Below, piece after piece: positions 1-6,005 of a stretch of DNA of 8,240 nucleotides (positions are counted from its first letter, which is position 1; each line of letters starts with the position of its first letter). Under the pieces are notes generated by a model. It did no database searches. It saw only the letters and a list, made by a program, of their open reading frames with translations, and was not told where the DNA came from. Both the position numbers and the translations under genes were made by a program. Origin of the DNA: Paenibacillus sp. (GTDB lineage: Bacteria; Bacillota; Bacilli; Paenibacillales; NBRC-103111); contig JARBUQ010000181.1 in the NCBI GenBank assembly GCA_029239545.1, forward strand, positions 1 to 8,240. Reading direction: 5' to 3'.

Positions 1-141
1 GAAGAAAAGGTCTAACTCCTCCAAACGGGTGACCAATAGGGTCAAGCAATGATTCAGCTGTAGAGACAAATCTCTTTGCCTAGACATTTCTTTCGCTATG
101 GCTATTTGGGCTTCTAATACAAATCCATGCAACGGATACAC
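1..141 (-). CDS. Partial small ORF at window edge, unidentified
   Basis: On the minus strand one frame stays open from just inside the 3' end of the acetyltransferase gene to the left edge. The other two frames close quickly. From the first ATG (87-85) it reads MSRQRDLSLQLNHCLTLLVT, followed by a Leu/Glu-rich stretch. Upstream in frame it continues as VLEAQIAIAKE, which could start at a GTG (141-139) or TTG (132-130) overlapping the previous gene. No start has a convincing Shine-Dalgarno sequence, so the start is unresolved. The peptide looks amphipathic and helical. Its size and position recall the short Spo0E-like phosphatases common in Paenibacillus, but I cannot find their SQELD-type motif, so I do not assign it. 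It may also be non-coding. Confidence 0.3.
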   Translation of the reverse strand, partial: MYPLHGFVLEAQIAIAKEMSRQRDLSLQLNHCLTLLVTRLEELDLFF

Positions 142-911
142 CCCGGATTGTCACAACGAGTCAAATATGGGTTAGCCAGCATTGCTTCTGCAGCAGCTTG
201 AACCCCTTCTCTCGCCGGACAGAGGATCCACTTGCTTGACCCGACCTGAATAGAACGAACATAGGGATTGACTGCCTCTGCAAACCGATCGAAGCCAAGC
301 GAGCAGTTGCCTGCTGAAACCTCCATTTTATTACCAGAACCGTCATTCACCCATCTCACGAACAAACCACGCCCTATATGCAGTTCAGCCAGATGGAACA
401 AGCTCATGCTTTTATAGCCTACTCCCATTAACACAACCACACCCTCCAACTCAACAAGCGCCTTCAAGGGTGCCCATATATCCGCAGCATTCTGCTTCGA
501 CACGAGCGCGTCAGCCAGCGGGCCAACAGCACTGAAGGAATTTGTCGGATGCAAGCCCCTGCGTCTGTCTGCTCTGCGAAGAACGGCTGCCGGGATCGCT
601 CCCATCGTCCGGATGTCCACTAAGTTCGAGTCAGGATCATATACTTCGTGATGCTCCTCATACTCGTTCAGGCTGTAATCCATCCCGTTCTTCGGAGGAA
701 GCTTCGTCCCAACAGGTGGAGCAACTCGCATCGAGGATGTGAAGGTTGGCACCAGAATAGTTGAACCGGCCTCTAACAGCGCATCCACCACTGCATCGGG
801 CCCACCTTCCACATAACCGAAGGAACGATAGGATGAATGGATGCATAGAGCTTTATCGTTCAAGCCTTCTCTTACCAAATAGTCACGAATGATGTCCTTA
901 TTCATGGTCAT
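114..911 (-). CDS. AAC(3)-family aminoglycoside N-acetyltransferase-like protein
   Basis: The 265-residue protein belongs to the antibiotic N-acetyltransferase (AAC(3)/YokD) family, whose characterised members move an acetyl group from acetyl-CoA to the 3-amino group of aminoglycosides. Family landmarks seen in order are HSSYRSFGYVEGG at residues 25-37, the VPTFT strand at 54-58, MGAIPAAVLRR followed by HPTNSFSAVG at 103-130, and VLMGVGYKSMSLFHLAE at 160-176, which carries the conserved His173 and Glu176. The C-terminus has a CDNPGCIRC cysteine cluster (253-261). Length is normal for the family. The ATG overlaps the upstream larC2-like stop as ATGA, and a GGAAGAGAG Shine-Dalgarno sits five bases before it inside the upstream gene. 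A second in-frame ATG follows two codons later. Chromosomal members in soil Bacillota often have no proven resistance role, so resistance is not claimed; the physiological substrate is unknown. Confidence 0.88.
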   Translation of the reverse strand: MTMNKDIIRDYLVREGLNDKALCIHSSYRSFGYVEGGPDAVVDALLEAGSTILVPTFTSSMRVAPPVGTKLPPKNGMDYSLNEYEEHHEVYDPDSNLVDIRTMGAIPAAVLRRADRRRGLHPTNSFSAVGPLADALVSKQNAADIWAPLKALVELEGVVVLMGVGYKSMSLFHLAELHIGRGLFVRWVNDGSGNKMEVSAGNCSLGFDRFAEAVNPYVRSIQVGSSKWILCPAREGVQAAAEAMLANPYLTRCDNPGCIRCMDLY

Positions 912-1396
912 GTAGTCTCTCTTCCTTCTTCTGACACAAGCGCAAACGAACGACGCACTGTGTCATAAACTTGCTGGAGCGGTATAGCATGCGATCGGGC
1001 TGCTGCCTCGCATTCCTTGAATTCGGGGGACGCCTGAACTAGCTTTCCCTTGTAAAATCCAGCTTTTACCGTGATTTTGCCCCATGGTGTCTCTACCTTA
1101 ACGAATTGTCTGCCTAATCGATGGCAATCTGCTCGTAAGTAACGCAAGCCCAATGTAGTAGTTTCGGTAAAAATTACATGCTCCATAGCCTCAAGGTAGT
1201 CTTCCGAGCATAAAACGTTCAGCATAAAGCCTGGTCGGCCTTTCTTCATAACAATCGGAACCCAATAAACATCATTGGCCCCGGCTTCGAACAGCTTGTC
1301 CATAACATAAGAGCACCATTCCGGATTCATATCGTCCAAATTTGCTTGAATGAGAACCATGCCTTCTTCAGTATGCTCGTCGCGATGATTGAACAT
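908..1396 (-). CDS. larC2: Stand-alone LarC C-terminal domain (nickel insertion) protein
   Basis: The protein matches the C-terminal half of LarC (Ni_insertion/DUF111 family), the CTP-dependent nickel chelatase that completes the nickel-pincer cofactor used by LarA-type racemases. Diagnostic stretches are VLIQANLDDMNPEW near the N-terminus, the MKKGRPGFMLNVLC strand, TETTTLGLRY in the middle and SPEFKECEAAARSHAIPLQQVY near the end. With the start chosen here it is 162 residues, about the size of LarC2 alone. I chose the ATG at 1396 because AAGGGG sits six bases upstream; a longer frame from 1456 has no Shine-Dalgarno and adds a non-conserved leader. No LarC1 half lies upstream: a divergent peptidase gene is there instead. 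Its stop overlaps the start of the AAC(3) gene. Family assignment is firm; whether it still loads nickel without LarC1 is unknown. Confidence 0.87.
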   Translation of the reverse strand: MFNHRDEHTEEGMVLIQANLDDMNPEWCSYVMDKLFEAGANDVYWVPIVMKKGRPGFMLNVLCSEDYLEAMEHVIFTETTTLGLRYLRADCHRLGRQFVKVETPWGKITVKAGFYKGKLVQASPEFKECEAAARSHAIPLQQVYDTVRRSFALVSEEGRETT

Positions 1397-1465
1397 ATCA
1401 AGCCCCTTCCCCATAAAAGCCGTCTTATTATGCTCCCATCGTAGCAAATACAGCATTAGCTTGTA

Positions 1466-1480
1466 AACAGACGATCTGTT
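1466..1480. repeat. Perfect inverted repeat, 6-3-6
   Basis: AACAGA-CGA-TCTGTT is a perfect dyad in the divergent spacer between larC2 and the M23 peptidase gene. The heptamer GATCTGT in its right arm recurs as a direct repeat at 1487-1493. This could be an operator for the minus-strand larC2-aac unit, but no regulator is identified. Confidence 0.4.
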
Positions 1481-1492
1481 CCTCGTGATCTG

Positions 1493-1505
1493 TCTCTGTT
1501 AGAGA
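1493..1505. repeat. Perfect inverted repeat, 5-3-5
   Basis: TCTCT-GTT-AGAGA is a second short dyad with a three-base centre, 26 bases from the centre of the previous one. Alone it could be chance; its interest lies in the cluster. Confidence 0.3.
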
Positions 1506-1511
1506 TCCCTT

Positions 1512-1535
1512 CGATTAATCGCGATGTTTCATCGC
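1512..1535. repeat. Two abutting palindromes upstream of the M23 peptidase gene
   Basis: CGATTAATCG (1512-1521) is a perfect ten-base palindrome. It shares its last base with GCGATG-TTT-CATCGC (1521-1535), a perfect dyad with six-base arms. The second dyad overlaps the candidate -35 element of the plus-strand peptidase gene by two bases, so a protein bound here could affect that promoter. Function is inferred from symmetry and position only. Confidence 0.4.
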
Positions 1536-1563
1536 ATACAAACGCGCTAACTAACGCATCCTA
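1534..1563 (+). promoter_or_regulatory. Candidate late-sporulation promoter for lytH-like gene
   Basis: GCATA (1534-1538), an 18-base spacer and CATCCTA (1557-1563) fit the sigma-G consensus as I recall it (GHATR, N18, CATNHTA). The same bases read as CATCCTATA fit the sigma-K -10 (CATANNNTA) with one mismatch, with an AC at 1538-1539 in the -35 position. B. subtilis lytH is known to be sigma-K dependent, so either late sigma factor is possible. The start codon lies 33 bases downstream of the -10, leaving room for the GGGAGGAG ribosome binding site. Short degenerate motifs make this tentative. Confidence 0.35.
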
Positions 1564-1595
1564 TACATATCCATTGCTGCCTCGGGAGGAGAAAT

Positions 1596-2708
1596 ATGAA
1601 AACCACGATCTGGTACAGGCTTAGTTTGCTTGCCATCCTTGGGTTTGTTCTTATAAGCCCATTATCTAATGCAACCGTTTCTGCCACACATGATGAAGCT
1701 GATGAAGTGGAAGTTGGGGAGGCTGGGGAGACTGAGAATAACGCGGAAGCTGTTGAATCATCTGCAACCGATGAGAAGGATAGCAAGCCCGCAAGCGCGA
1801 TTTATGCCGAGAGAAAAGCGCTTCTCGATCAAGTCAGTCAAGCAACCGGAATACCTTGGACTTATTTGGCTGCCATTGACCAGTATGAACGAACGCTGAC
1901 CATTGCCAATCCCAAAAAAAGGACCGCCAGTAAAGGCTTGATCAGTGTGTACTATCCGGATCAGGTCTGGGCAGGCATGCTGAATCCGAATCCGTTGGAT
2001 ACGGATAAGCGAAGCATCGCCATCTTCGGCGGGAAAGGGCGGGACGGCTCAGGAGACGGATTGGCCGATCGAAGCAATGATCTGGACCTGCTTGCCACAA
2101 TGGTTGCCGGATTGTCAGGGGTAGGCTCCAAACAAGACAAGCTTCATGAAGCCCTGTCCGCCACCTACAAGAACTCAAGAGCAGTAGAGAGAATCGAACA
2201 GTTCATCAAGCTATACGAGCATTATGGCCGGATCGATCTGAACGAGCATGCCTTCCCCTTACCTATCAAATCAACCTATTCCTATCGCAGTACATGGGGA
2301 GCCAGCAGAGGCTGGGGCGGCGCCAGAATGCACGAAGGAACGGATTTATTCGCTGGTCATGGCGTTCCTGTCCGCAGCACCTGTTATGGAATCGTGGAGA
2401 TTAAAGGGTGGAATAACTATGGTGGCTGGAGAATTGGCTTACGCGACCTGAACAATGTGTATCACTACTATGCCCACCTCTCCGGGTTCGACAAGTCCAT
2501 CCAACAGGGGGATATTGTGAAGCCGGGTCAAGTGCTGGGCTGGGTCGGAAGCTCAGGATACGGAAAACAAGGCACGCAGGGGAAATTCCCTCCGCATTTG
2601 CATTTCGGGTTATATCGGGACAATGGGAAAATAGAGTGGTCCTATGACCCCTACCCCTCCTTGCGGAGATGGGAACGAGAAGATGAGCAGCGTCAACGTG
2701 TGAAGTAA
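1596..2708 (+). CDS. lytH: Secreted M23 peptidase, LytH (YunA)-like spore endopeptidase
   Basis: This 370-residue exported protein ends in an M23 (LytM-type) zinc peptidase domain. Residues 9-23 form a hydrophobic signal core with likely cleavage after VSA30, followed by an acidic linker (32-62) rich in Glu and Asp. Residues 70-210 carry the LytH-type N-terminal region, including IPWTYLAAIDQYER (86-99) and an acidic DGSGDGLAD loop (150-158). The M23 domain shows HEGTD (His246, Asp250), YYAH (His294) and HLHFG (His334, His336), so all expected metal and catalytic residues are present. B. subtilis LytH cuts the L-Ala-D-Glu bond during spore cortex maturation, leaving L-Ala side chains; I infer the same role. 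The ATG follows GGGAGGAG by about six bases. The neighbouring convergent gene is yunB, which is also found beside lytH (yunA) in B. subtilis. Other M23 amidase or endopeptidase specificities cannot be excluded. Confidence 0.85.
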   Translation: MKTTIWYRLSLLAILGFVLISPLSNATVSATHDEADEVEVGEAGETENNAEAVESSATDEKDSKPASAIYAERKALLDQVSQATGIPWTYLAAIDQYERTLTIANPKKRTASKGLISVYYPDQVWAGMLNPNPLDTDKRSIAIFGGKGRDGSGDGLADRSNDLDLLATMVAGLSGVGSKQDKLHEALSATYKNSRAVERIEQFIKLYEHYGRIDLNEHAFPLPIKSTYSYRSTWGASRGWGGARMHEGTDLFAGHGVPVRSTCYGIVEIKGWNNYGGWRIGLRDLNNVYHYYAHLSGFDKSIQQGDIVKPGQVLGWVGSSGYGKQGTQGKFPPHLHFGLYRDNGKIEWSYDPYPSLRRWEREDEQRQRVK

Positions 2709-2744
2709 CCGTCTAATGCGAGCCCCACTTCTCTTCCCTCGGTT

Positions 2745-3578
2745 TTAATTTTTACCTTTGGCACCCTCGCTAGCATTTGTATGGGAAGCTGCTGCTGCTG
2801 TGCCTTCCCCCGCCCCGCCAGTCGTTCCTGCGGCACCTCCGTTTGTTGTGGAGTCGGCTGCTGGACCGCCTTTCAGATTAGGTAGTGAAATGCTGGGCGG
2901 GACGGCTGGAGAGGTACCAGTCGGATTGCCTTTGTTGTCCATATAATACATGGGCACATCCCCTACAACGAGCACATAGGAAATCGGGATCTCGGTTTCC
3001 ACGACCTCTGGCTCGGAGTCAAATGGAATGATGATCGACACTTCAGCCACGATATGTATGTACACTTCCACGAGAATCATATTAATTCCGGCATTTTGCT
3101 GTCGTGTGCTCAAATCTACCTTGACCAAGCCAGCCGGTACGAATTTGATCGGAATTTTCGGTCCGAATGAGGCGATGATGGCACTGTTCATTGCTTGCCC
3201 GAGCGGGATATGCTCCGGCATTTCCTTCAGCTCTTGAAGCGAGGTTTGTACTGTGGATACCGCTTGTGAACGAATTTTCATATGCTCCGAGTAGTTCAGC
3301 ATGAACCCGTTGATCTTGCCGTTGCGGTCCATCTTCCAATCGATAAGCGCTTCGAGATTCGTCCCCTCAGATATTCGCTCCGATATCGCATTGTTGATTG
3401 CTTCGGTTGCCATCTGCTTCATCCGGACTTTGGCCAGATTCATCAAGGGGGGCCACAAGTTGCGGTCAATATAAATAAAGGATTGAATGAAAAACAAAAA
3501 GGAAATGACAAGCGCGATAAAAAACGCCTTTCGTTTCCCTTTCTTAGTGGAGCGGCTTCGCCAACGGCGTTTCATCAC
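2745..3578 (-). CDS. yunB: Sporulation protein YunB
   Basis: The protein matches YunB, a sporulation protein of unknown biochemical function made in the mother cell in B. subtilis. An Arg/Lys-rich start (MKRRWRSRSTKKGKRK) precedes one transmembrane helix at about residues 17-36, then the family segment FIYIDRNLWPPLMNLAKVRM and the long conserved extracytoplasmic domain with IPLGQAMNSAIIASFGPKIP. The topology suggests an N-in bitopic membrane protein. The frame runs open to 3680, but a GGAGGGG sequence selects the GTG at 3578 (spacing seven) or the adjacent ATG at 3575 (spacing ten); the protein is 276-277 residues. The last 45 or so residues are a Gly/Ala/Thr-rich low-complexity tail (GGAAGTTGGAGEGTAAAA and onward) that I do not associate with the family core. 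It converges on the lytH-like gene with 36 bases between stops. Confidence 0.87.
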   Translation of the reverse strand: MMKRRWRSRSTKKGKRKAFFIALVISFLFFIQSFIYIDRNLWPPLMNLAKVRMKQMATEAINNAISERISEGTNLEALIDWKMDRNGKINGFMLNYSEHMKIRSQAVSTVQTSLQELKEMPEHIPLGQAMNSAIIASFGPKIPIKFVPAGLVKVDLSTRQQNAGINMILVEVYIHIVAEVSIIIPFDSEPEVVETEIPISYVLVVGDVPMYYMDNKGNPTGTSPAVPPSISLPNLKGGPAADSTTNGGAAGTTGGAGEGTAAAASHTNASEGAKGKN

Positions 3579-3622
3579 GGGGCATCCCCTCCGAGTAAGA
3601 ATCGGTCCGGTTATCCTTACCC

Positions 3623-3650
3623 AGTGTATGCGGCCGTCCTTGAAAAAAGA
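3623..3650 (-). promoter_or_regulatory. Candidate sigma-E promoter for yunB
   Basis: On the minus strand CATACACT (3630-3623) is an exact match to the sigma-E -10 consensus CATACAHT. Thirteen bases upstream TCTTTTT (3650-3644) is a degenerate match to the KMATATT -35 element. The position is right: the predicted start would fall roughly 30-40 bases before the yunB start codon. B. subtilis yunB is a sigma-E regulon member, which raises the plausibility. The weak -35 keeps confidence moderate. Confidence 0.5.
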
Positions 3651-3652
3651 CG
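3635..3652 (-). other. Small hairpin between regulator gene and yunB
   Basis: CGTCTTT-TTTC-AAGGACG can fold with a seven-pair stem including one G-U pair. It lies 25 bases after the stop of the DeoR-type gene. No T-run follows on the minus strand, so it is not a standard intrinsic terminator, and it overlaps the candidate sigma-E -35 element. It may be incidental. Confidence 0.2.
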
Positions 3653-3676
3653 AGTTAGTGCTTGCTTGTATAGGGA

Positions 3677-4447
3677 TCAAACAGTAGTTACGATTATCGC
3701 TCTCTCCGTCAGATAGTTAAGAGTATCTTCCGAGAGGCGTCGATCGGTGATGATCGTGTCCACGTCATCCAAATCTGCAACATGTGTGAACGCCTGTACT
3801 CCGAACTTGCTGGAATCGGCCAACACAATAACTTGATCGGCCATGCCGATCATCTTCTGCTTCACCCTCGCCTGCAGCTCGTTCGATTCACTTATTCCGC
3901 GCTGCAGATGCACTCCTTTGCAAGAGAGGAATGCTTTGTCGACATGATAAGCGTCCAGCGATCGCTCAGCCAAAGGACCGACGTAGGACAAGGAGCGTGC
4001 AGCCAGGATCCCCCCTGTGGAGATGACCTGAATCTTCTCCTTGCTGCTTAATTCGATCGCAACCTTGATCGAATTAGTCAGCACTGTAAGCGGAATATCC
4101 GGCACATTGGAAGCCATATACCAGGCAGTCGAGCTCGCATCCAGCAAAATCCGGTCGTTCGGCAAAATAAGCTTGATTGCCTCATGGGCAATTCGCTTCT
4201 TCTCCTCTGCATGAGTGATCTCCCGCTCAGAGTAAGGGATCTCCGGCTGCTGCTGAGACTGGTGATCCTTGACGCTGACCGCGCCTCCATGTGAGCGAAG
4301 CAATCGCCCCGCTCGCTCCAAACGATCCAGATCGCGCCGGATCGTCTCTTCAGTCACCAGGCACAGCTCGCTCAGCTCGGAGACGCGTATGCTGCCCCGT
4401 TCATTGACTAGTTGAACTATTCTCTCATAGCGCTCCGCAACCAGCAT
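3677..4447 (-). CDS. rhaR: DeoR/GlpR-family regulator of the rhamnose operon (RhaR-like)
   Basis: The 256-residue protein is a DeoR-family repressor. An N-terminal winged helix-turn-helix covers about residues 1-57 with the signature TEETIRRDLDRLERAGRLLR followed by SHGGA. A DeoR-type sensor domain then extends to the end, with LLDASSTAWYMA, LTNSIKVAIEL and STGGIL and the late segment ADQVIVLADSSKFG. Such domains usually bind a phosphorylated sugar; rhamnulose-1-phosphate is the natural guess here. I chose the ATG at 4447, which has GAGGGGGG five bases upstream, over a GTG at 4489 that lies inside an inverted repeat. It follows rhaB by 72 bases on the same strand, and B. subtilis carries a DeoR-type RhaR (YulB) in its rhamnose operon. 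The symbol rests on that context, not on proven binding. Confidence 0.85.
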   Translation of the reverse strand: MLVAERYERIVQLVNERGSIRVSELSELCLVTEETIRRDLDRLERAGRLLRSHGGAVSVKDHQSQQQPEIPYSEREITHAEEKKRIAHEAIKLILPNDRILLDASSTAWYMASNVPDIPLTVLTNSIKVAIELSSKEKIQVISTGGILAARSLSYVGPLAERSLDAYHVDKAFLSCKGVHLQRGISESNELQARVKQKMIGMADQVIVLADSSKFGVQAFTHVADLDDVDTIITDRRLSEDTLNYLTERAIIVTTV

Positions 4448-4481
4448 AGCTGCCCCCCTCTCTTTCGTTACCGTTCTCTTG

Positions 4482-4513
4482 CACTCCACGATCAGTTCCC
4501 AGCCCGTGGAGCG
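4482..4513. repeat. Inverted repeat between rhaB and the regulator gene
   Basis: On the minus strand the arms CGCTCCACG and CGTGGAGTG pair over nine positions (one G-U) around a 14-base loop. It starts seven bases after the rhaB stop codon and ends 34 bases before the chosen regulator start. No T-run follows on either strand, so it is not a classical terminator. It could be an operator or an mRNA element that lowers or stabilises the downstream message. Confidence 0.45.
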
Positions 4514-4519
4514 AATAGA

Positions 4520-5998
4520 TTATACGGACAACAGCCCGCTCAAAGCAAGGAACCTGCGATAGGCATCCTCCCAAGCTTCCTGCTCGCTCGGCACGTAGCT
4601 TGTAACCGGAAAGGAATCTCTGATAATTCGTCGAGCTTCCCATATATCCGTTAGCTGATCTTGCGCAATCCATTGAACCGTGAGATTCCCTATGGCGCTG
4701 CCTTCGGCGGGTCCAGCCCATACAGGCTTGCCAATCGCGTTAGCTGTCCATTGACACAGCAAAGTATTATGAATGCCGCCACCCACCATATGCAGGCCAT
4801 TGAAACGTTGATCGGATAACTGTTCCGTCATTTCCAGCACATAACGGTATTTTAAAGCTAGACTTTCCAGAATGCAACGAACGATTGCCCCATGACCTTC
4901 AGGCGGCTGTTGACCCGTTCTAAGTGCATATTGATGTATCTGCTCCGGCATATCTCCAGGATGCAGGAACATAGCATCATCGGGATCGATCCACACTGAG
5001 AAGGGCTCTGCATGTCCTGCCATTTCGACTAATTCAGGGAAGGTATGGGAAGCCCCAGCACGTTCCCATTCTCTTCGACATTCCTGCAAAATCCACAAAC
5101 CCATAATGTTCTTAAGCAGCCGGTACGTTCCGTCCACTCCACCCTCATTGGTGAAGTTCAGCTGCAGAGCCAGATCATTCATCACCGGCTGAACAACCTC
5201 AGTCCCCATAAGCGACCAGGTCCCGCAGCTTAAGTAAGCGAAGGAGCGTTCCACAGCGGGAACTGCAGCGACTGCTGACCCCGTGTCGTGCTCGGCAACC
5301 GCATACACTGGAATGGCGTCGATACCAAGCTCCTCACACAAGGAAGGACGCAATCGGCCGACCAGCGTTCCAGGCTGCACCACCTGCCCGAACAGCGATT
5401 GTGAAATCCCGATTCGCTTGAGCAGCTCCTCGTCCCAATCACCTGTTAACGGATTGAACAGCTGGGTTGTCGTAGCGTTGGAGAATTCGTTAACCATTTC
5501 CCCTGTCAGGAAATAACGAAGCAGATCAGGAATCATCAAGAATCGTTCTGCTTCCCTGAGCAGAGGTGAATCAGCCTGCTTCAAAGCATACAGCTGATAG
5601 ATCGTATTGAAAGGCAAAAACTGAATGCCTGTTCTCGAGAAAATTTCGGCTGGCTCCACTTCTCCGAGCAATTGTTCCATTACACCCTCAGTATGAAGGT
5701 CCCGATAATGGTACGGATTGCCGAGCAGCTCACCATTCCTGCCAATGAGCCCAAAATCTACCGCCCAGGAATCAATCGCCATACTGGTCAGCTCGATTCC
5801 TTGATGCTTCGCCTTCAGCAGCGCTTGTTTGATCTCATGTAATAAGCGAAGCACGTCCCACTGCAGTCGATCCCCCACTTGCACAGGATCATTCGGGAAG
5901 CGATGAAGCTCTTCTACCTCAATTCGACCGTCCGCCAGACGCCCGAGCAAGGCTCGACCACTGCTTGCGCCGAGGTCAATTGCCAACACATTGGTCAT
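4520..5998 (-). CDS. rhaB: Rhamnulokinase RhaB
   Basis: This 492-residue FGGY-family kinase phosphorylates L-rhamnulose with ATP to L-rhamnulose-1-phosphate in the cytoplasm. The N-terminal nucleotide-binding motif AIDLGASSGRALLGRL is at residues 6-21, the sugar-site segment AIDSWAVDFGLIG at 74-86, and the catalytic loop VAEHDTGSA at 234-242 with Asp238 in the place of the catalytic base (Asp237 in E. coli RhaB). The second actin-like domain has SCGTWSLMGTE (257-267), MVGGGIHNTLLCQWTANA and AGPAEGSAIGN. Length is normal for rhamnulokinases. The ATG lies seven bases after the rhaA stop. Its ribosome site is the GGGGGT that overlaps that stop, with some contribution from AAAAGG nearer the ATG, so translation is probably coupled to rhaA. 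Confidence 0.95.
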   Translation of the reverse strand: MTNVLAIDLGASSGRALLGRLADGRIEVEELHRFPNDPVQVGDRLQWDVLRLLHEIKQALLKAKHQGIELTSMAIDSWAVDFGLIGRNGELLGNPYHYRDLHTEGVMEQLLGEVEPAEIFSRTGIQFLPFNTIYQLYALKQADSPLLREAERFLMIPDLLRYFLTGEMVNEFSNATTTQLFNPLTGDWDEELLKRIGISQSLFGQVVQPGTLVGRLRPSLCEELGIDAIPVYAVAEHDTGSAVAAVPAVERSFAYLSCGTWSLMGTEVVQPVMNDLALQLNFTNEGGVDGTYRLLKNIMGLWILQECRREWERAGASHTFPELVEMAGHAEPFSVWIDPDDAMFLHPGDMPEQIHQYALRTGQQPPEGHGAIVRCILESLALKYRYVLEMTEQLSDQRFNGLHMVGGGIHNTLLCQWTANAIGKPVWAGPAEGSAIGNLTVQWIAQDQLTDIWEARRIIRDSFPVTSYVPSEQEAWEDAYRRFLALSGLLSV

Positions 5999-6005
5999 CG
6001 CCTTT

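Noticed and set aside
114..911. Acquired antibiotic-resistance gene on a mobile element
   Set aside because: No transposase, integrase, terminal repeats or compositional break is seen; the gene is coupled to a housekeeping-type neighbour and looks chromosomal.
1397..1456. N-terminal extension of the LarC2-like protein to an ATG at 1456
   Set aside because: No Shine-Dalgarno precedes it and the 20 extra residues do not resemble LarC; the ATG at 1396 has a good site.
2719..2752. Possible terminator between lytH-like gene and yunB (CGAG/CTCG followed by T-rich stretch)
   Set aside because: The stem is only four pairs around a 15-base loop; too weak to call although the T-rich tract is suggestive.
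3579..3680. N-terminal extension of YunB to 3680
   Set aside because: The extra residues precede the positively charged start and membrane helix, and the GGAGGGG site falls inside them, so initiation must be downstream of it.
3282..3716. 144-codon plus-strand open frame opposite yunB
   Set aside because: Antisense to yunB and the regulator 3' end, with no recognisable domain and no plausible ribosome site; treated as a shadow.
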